The notes under the pieces: generated by a model
Told to the model about the DNA's origin: nothing
The model's input: the letters and a program-made list of their open reading frames with translations, nothing else
The model's database searches: none
Assembly (NCBI RefSeq): GCF_003002815.1
Contig: NZ_PVTF01000005.1
Span: 434,001 to 498,000, forward strand
DNA length: 64,000 bases
Origin: Umezawaea tangerina
GTDB lineage: Bacteria; Actinomycetota; Actinomycetes; Mycobacteriales; Pseudonocardiaceae
Direction: 5' to 3'
Shown: one piece after another, positions 61,940 through 64,000 of the stretch
Layout: the number at the start of each line of letters is the position of its first letter
Numbering within the stretch: position 1 is the first letter of the stretch
Translations under genes and position numbers: made by a program

Positions 61940-64000
61940 GTGTCCCCCGTGTCCTACGCCCAGCAGAGGCTGTGGTTCCTGAACCGCGTGAACGGCGGGT
62001 CGGCGGCCTACAACTGCCCGCTCGCCATCCGCGTGAGGGGCGAACTGGACCTCACCGCCCTGGCGGCGGCGTTCGCCGACCTGGCGGACCGGCACGAAGT
62101 GCTGCGCACGGTGTACCCCGATGTCGACGGCGAACCCGTCCAGCGCGTACTCGACCGACGCCCCGTGCCGGACGTGGTCGGGTGCGAGGAGAGCGGGCTC
62201 GCCGACGCGCTGTCCGCCGCCTTCGACCGCGGCTTCGACCTGACGGTCGACCTCCCCGTCCGGGCGACGGTGTTCGCCCTGGCACCGCGGGAACACGTGC
62301 TGGCGCTGGTGCTGCACCACATCGCCTGCGACGAGGGGTCCTGGCAGCCGCTGCTCACCGACCTGGCCGCGGCGTACCGCGCCAGGGTCGAGGGCGAGGC
62401 ACCCCGGTGGTCGCCGATGCCGGTGAGCTACCGGGACTACGCCGCGTGGCAACGCGACGTGCTGGGCGAGGAGGACGACCCGGAGAGCCTGCTCTCGACC
62501 CAGCTGTCGTTCTGGCGGGAGCAGTTGGCCGGGCTGCCCGCCGAGCTGGACCTGCCGTTCGACCGGTCGCGCCCCGCGATGGCCGACCACCGCGGTGACG
62601 GTGTACCGCTGAAGATCGACGGCGATCTGCACCGCCACCTGGTCACGATCGCCGCCGAGCACGGGTGCACCACCTTCATGGTGCTCCAGGCCGGGCTTGC
62701 CGTGCTGCTGTCCCGGCTGGGGGCCGGTACGGACATCCCGATCGGCACCGTGTTGTCAGGACGCCCGGACGACGCGCTGGAAGGCGTCGTCGGCTTCTTC
62801 GCCAACACGGTCGTGCTGCGCAGCGACGTGGCCGGCGACCCGACGTTCAGCGAGCTGCTGCACCGGGTGCGCGACACCGATCTCGCCGCCTACGACCACC
62901 AGGACGTTCCCTTCGAGCGGCTGGTCGAGGACCTGAACCCGGAACGGTCGCTGGCACGGCATCCGCTCTTCCAGGTCATGCTCACCTTGTCCAGAGGGGA
63001 CCAGACGACGCTCTCGTTGCCGGGCCTGGACTGCACCGAGGAGCACCAGGTCTGGGAGGTCGCGAAGTTCGACCTGTCGGCCGACTTCCGGGAGCACCGC
63101 GCGCCGGACGGGGAAGCGGCCGGAATCGACGGTTCCCTCGAGTTCGCGACCGCCCTGTTCGACCGGGACACCGTCGAGCACGTCGCCGATGCCCTCCCCA
63201 GGCTGCTGCAGCAACTCGTGTCCGCCCCGCAGCGACCCATCAGCGACGCCGACCCCCTCTCCGCCGAGCAACGGCACCAGGCCCTCGTCGCGTGGAACGA
63301 CAGCGCCCGACCCACGTCGCAGGCCACCGTGCCGGAGCTCTTCGAGGCGCAGGCCGCGCAGACGCCGCACGCGACCGCGGTGGTGTGCGGGAGCACGAGG
63401 CTGACCTTCGCCGCGCTCAACGCCCGTGCCAACCTGCTCGCACGCCGTCTGCGTGCCCAGGGGGCCGGGGCGGAGCGGGTGGTCGCCCTGGCCCTGCCCC
63501 GGTCGGCCGAGTCCGTCGTGGCGATGCTGGCGGTGCTCAAGACGGGTGCGGCCTACCTGCACGTCGACCTCGAATACCCACCGGACCGCATCGAGCACGT
63601 GCTGCGCGACGCCGCACCGGTCGCCGTCGTCACGGACACCGCGACCGCGCAAGCGCACGGGTTCGGTGAGCTGCCCGCGGTGTTCGCTGACCGGATCGGG
63701 ACGCCGTCGGGCCCCGTGGCCGACCCGGGGTGCCGGGTACTGCCCGACAGCGCCGCCTACGTCATCTACACCTCCGGATCAACCGGCCGCCCCAAGGGCG
63801 TGGTGACGCCGCATTCCGCCTTGAGCAACCTGTACGCCTTCCACCGCGCGGGCATGATCACGCGCGCCGAGGCCGCCGCGGGCAGGCGGCTGAGGTCCGC
63901 CGTCACCGCCTCGCTGTCGTTCGACACGTCGTGGGAGGCGCTGTTCTGGATGCTGGCGGGGCACGAGCTCCACGTCATCCGGGACGACGTCCGGCGCGAC
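61940..64000 (+). CDS. NRPS, C-A... (3' end outside window)
   Basis: This synthetase starts at a GTG behind GAGGAG and stays open to the window edge (687 codons seen). The C domain (about 1-440) opens SPVSYAQQRLWFLNRV, an L-donor type start. Its core is HHIACDEGSW (around 62315), with Glu where the Gly of HHxxxDG belongs. The A domain begins near residue 460, shows A2 (LAVLKTGAAYLHVD) and A3 ([13 protein letters not shown]), and is cut just after A4 (SFDTSWEALFW). The first specificity positions appear to be D, T and possibly E; the rest is outside. It probably continues the chain after the C-PCP end of the divergent synthetase, and may carry the releasing domain. Confidence 0.93.
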   Translation, partial: MSPVSYAQQRLWFLNRVNGGSAAYNCPLAIRVRGELDLTALAAAFADLADRHEVLRTVYPDVDGEPVQRVLDRRPVPDVVGCEESGLADALSAAFDRGFDLTVDLPVRATVFALAPREHVLALVLHHIACDEGSWQPLLTDLAAAYRARVEGEAPRWSPMPVSYRDYAAWQRDVLGEEDDPESLLSTQLSFWREQLAGLPAELDLPFDRSRPAMADHRGDGVPLKIDGDLHRHLVTIAAEHGCTTFMVLQAGLAVLLSRLGAGTDIPIGTVLSGRPDDALEGVVGFFANTVVLRSDVAGDPTFSELLHRVRDTDLAAYDHQDVPFERLVEDLNPERSLARHPLFQVMLTLSRGDQTTLSLPGLDCTEEHQVWEVAKFDLSADFREHRAPDGEAAGIDGSLEFATALFDRDTVEHVADALPRLLQQLVSAPQRPISDADPLSAEQRHQALVAWNDSARPTSQATVPELFEAQAAQTPHATAVVCGSTRLTFAALNARANLLARRLRAQGAGAERVVALALPRSAESVVAMLAVLKTGAAYLHVDLEYPPDRIEHVLRDAAPVAVVTDTATAQAHGFGELPAVFADRIGTPSGPVADPGCRVLPDSAAYVIYTSGSTGRPKGVVTPHSALSNLYAFHRAGMITRAEAAAGRRLRSAVTASLSFDTSWEALFWMLAGHELHVIRDDVRRD

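Overview
The window is very GC-rich actinobacterial DNA: GTG and TTG starts, strong third-position GC, ATGA/GTGA gene overlaps and an actinobacterial-type DnaE. It most resembles a filamentous Pseudonocardiales-type genome, though the genus cannot be fixed from the sequence. It holds two natural-product assembly lines at its edges, separated by a catabolic and regulatory island. Both assembly lines run off the window.

Region A (1-17.75 kb) is the right end of an NRPS-PKS cluster. In order it encodes an A-PCP module (cut off on the left), a C-A-PCP protein, a KS-AT-ACP polyketide module, a flavin-monooxygenase/condensation fusion, and a PCP-C-A-PCP-C protein. A type II thioesterase and an MbtH protein sit on the other strand. 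The standout is the adenylation domain of the second protein. Read by eye it has a glycine code, and it is interrupted twice: by a luciferase-like monooxygenase between motifs A4 and A5, and by an FkbM-type O-methyltransferase before motif A10. The simplest hypothesis is that one module loads glycine, hydroxylates its alpha carbon and O-methylates it, giving an alpha-methoxyglycine unit that the KS then extends. A second monooxygenase of the same family sits two genes downstream, fused to a C domain. No thioesterase releases the chain in cis; the last protein ends in a C domain with an altered active site.

Region B (17.9-22.2 kb) has a small secreted OB-fold protein and a full-length dnaE. 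The dnaE lies beside cluster A without the chromosomal neighbours I would expect, so it may be an extra copy giving self-resistance.

Region C (22.5-42.6 kb) is a catabolic island: hydrolase, SDRs, amidohydrolase, three zinc-less MDR reductases, two CoA ligases, and four regulators (two TetR, one GntR, one XRE-TetR fusion). A six-gene leftward operon encodes a P450, an HMGS-like/DUF35 fusion, a thiolase, a 3-hydroxyacyl-CoA dehydrogenase, an SDR and a phthalate-dioxygenase-type reductase. The set suggests oxidation, CoA activation and thiolytic cleavage of an unknown acid. Several palindromic operator candidates lie in its promoters.

Region D (42.8-46.8 kb) holds a DUF4232 lipoprotein, a macrolide-type glycosyltransferase divergent from a TetR gene across a perfect inverted repeat, an aquaporin, and a strong terminator.

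Region E (46.9-64 kb) is a second, hydroxyphenylglycine (Hpg) NRPS cluster. One leftward operon encodes a C-A(Ser)-PCP-C-A(Hpg)-PCP-C-PCP synthetase, MbtH, hydroxymandelate synthase, hydroxymandelate oxidase and the Hpg aminotransferase. Divergently transcribed are a free-standing PCP-epimerase, a frameshifted mbtH remnant, a type II thioesterase, and another NRPS that leaves the window inside its A domain. Two carrier domains here have no cognate A domain, so an adenylation enzyme acting in trans is expected outside the window.
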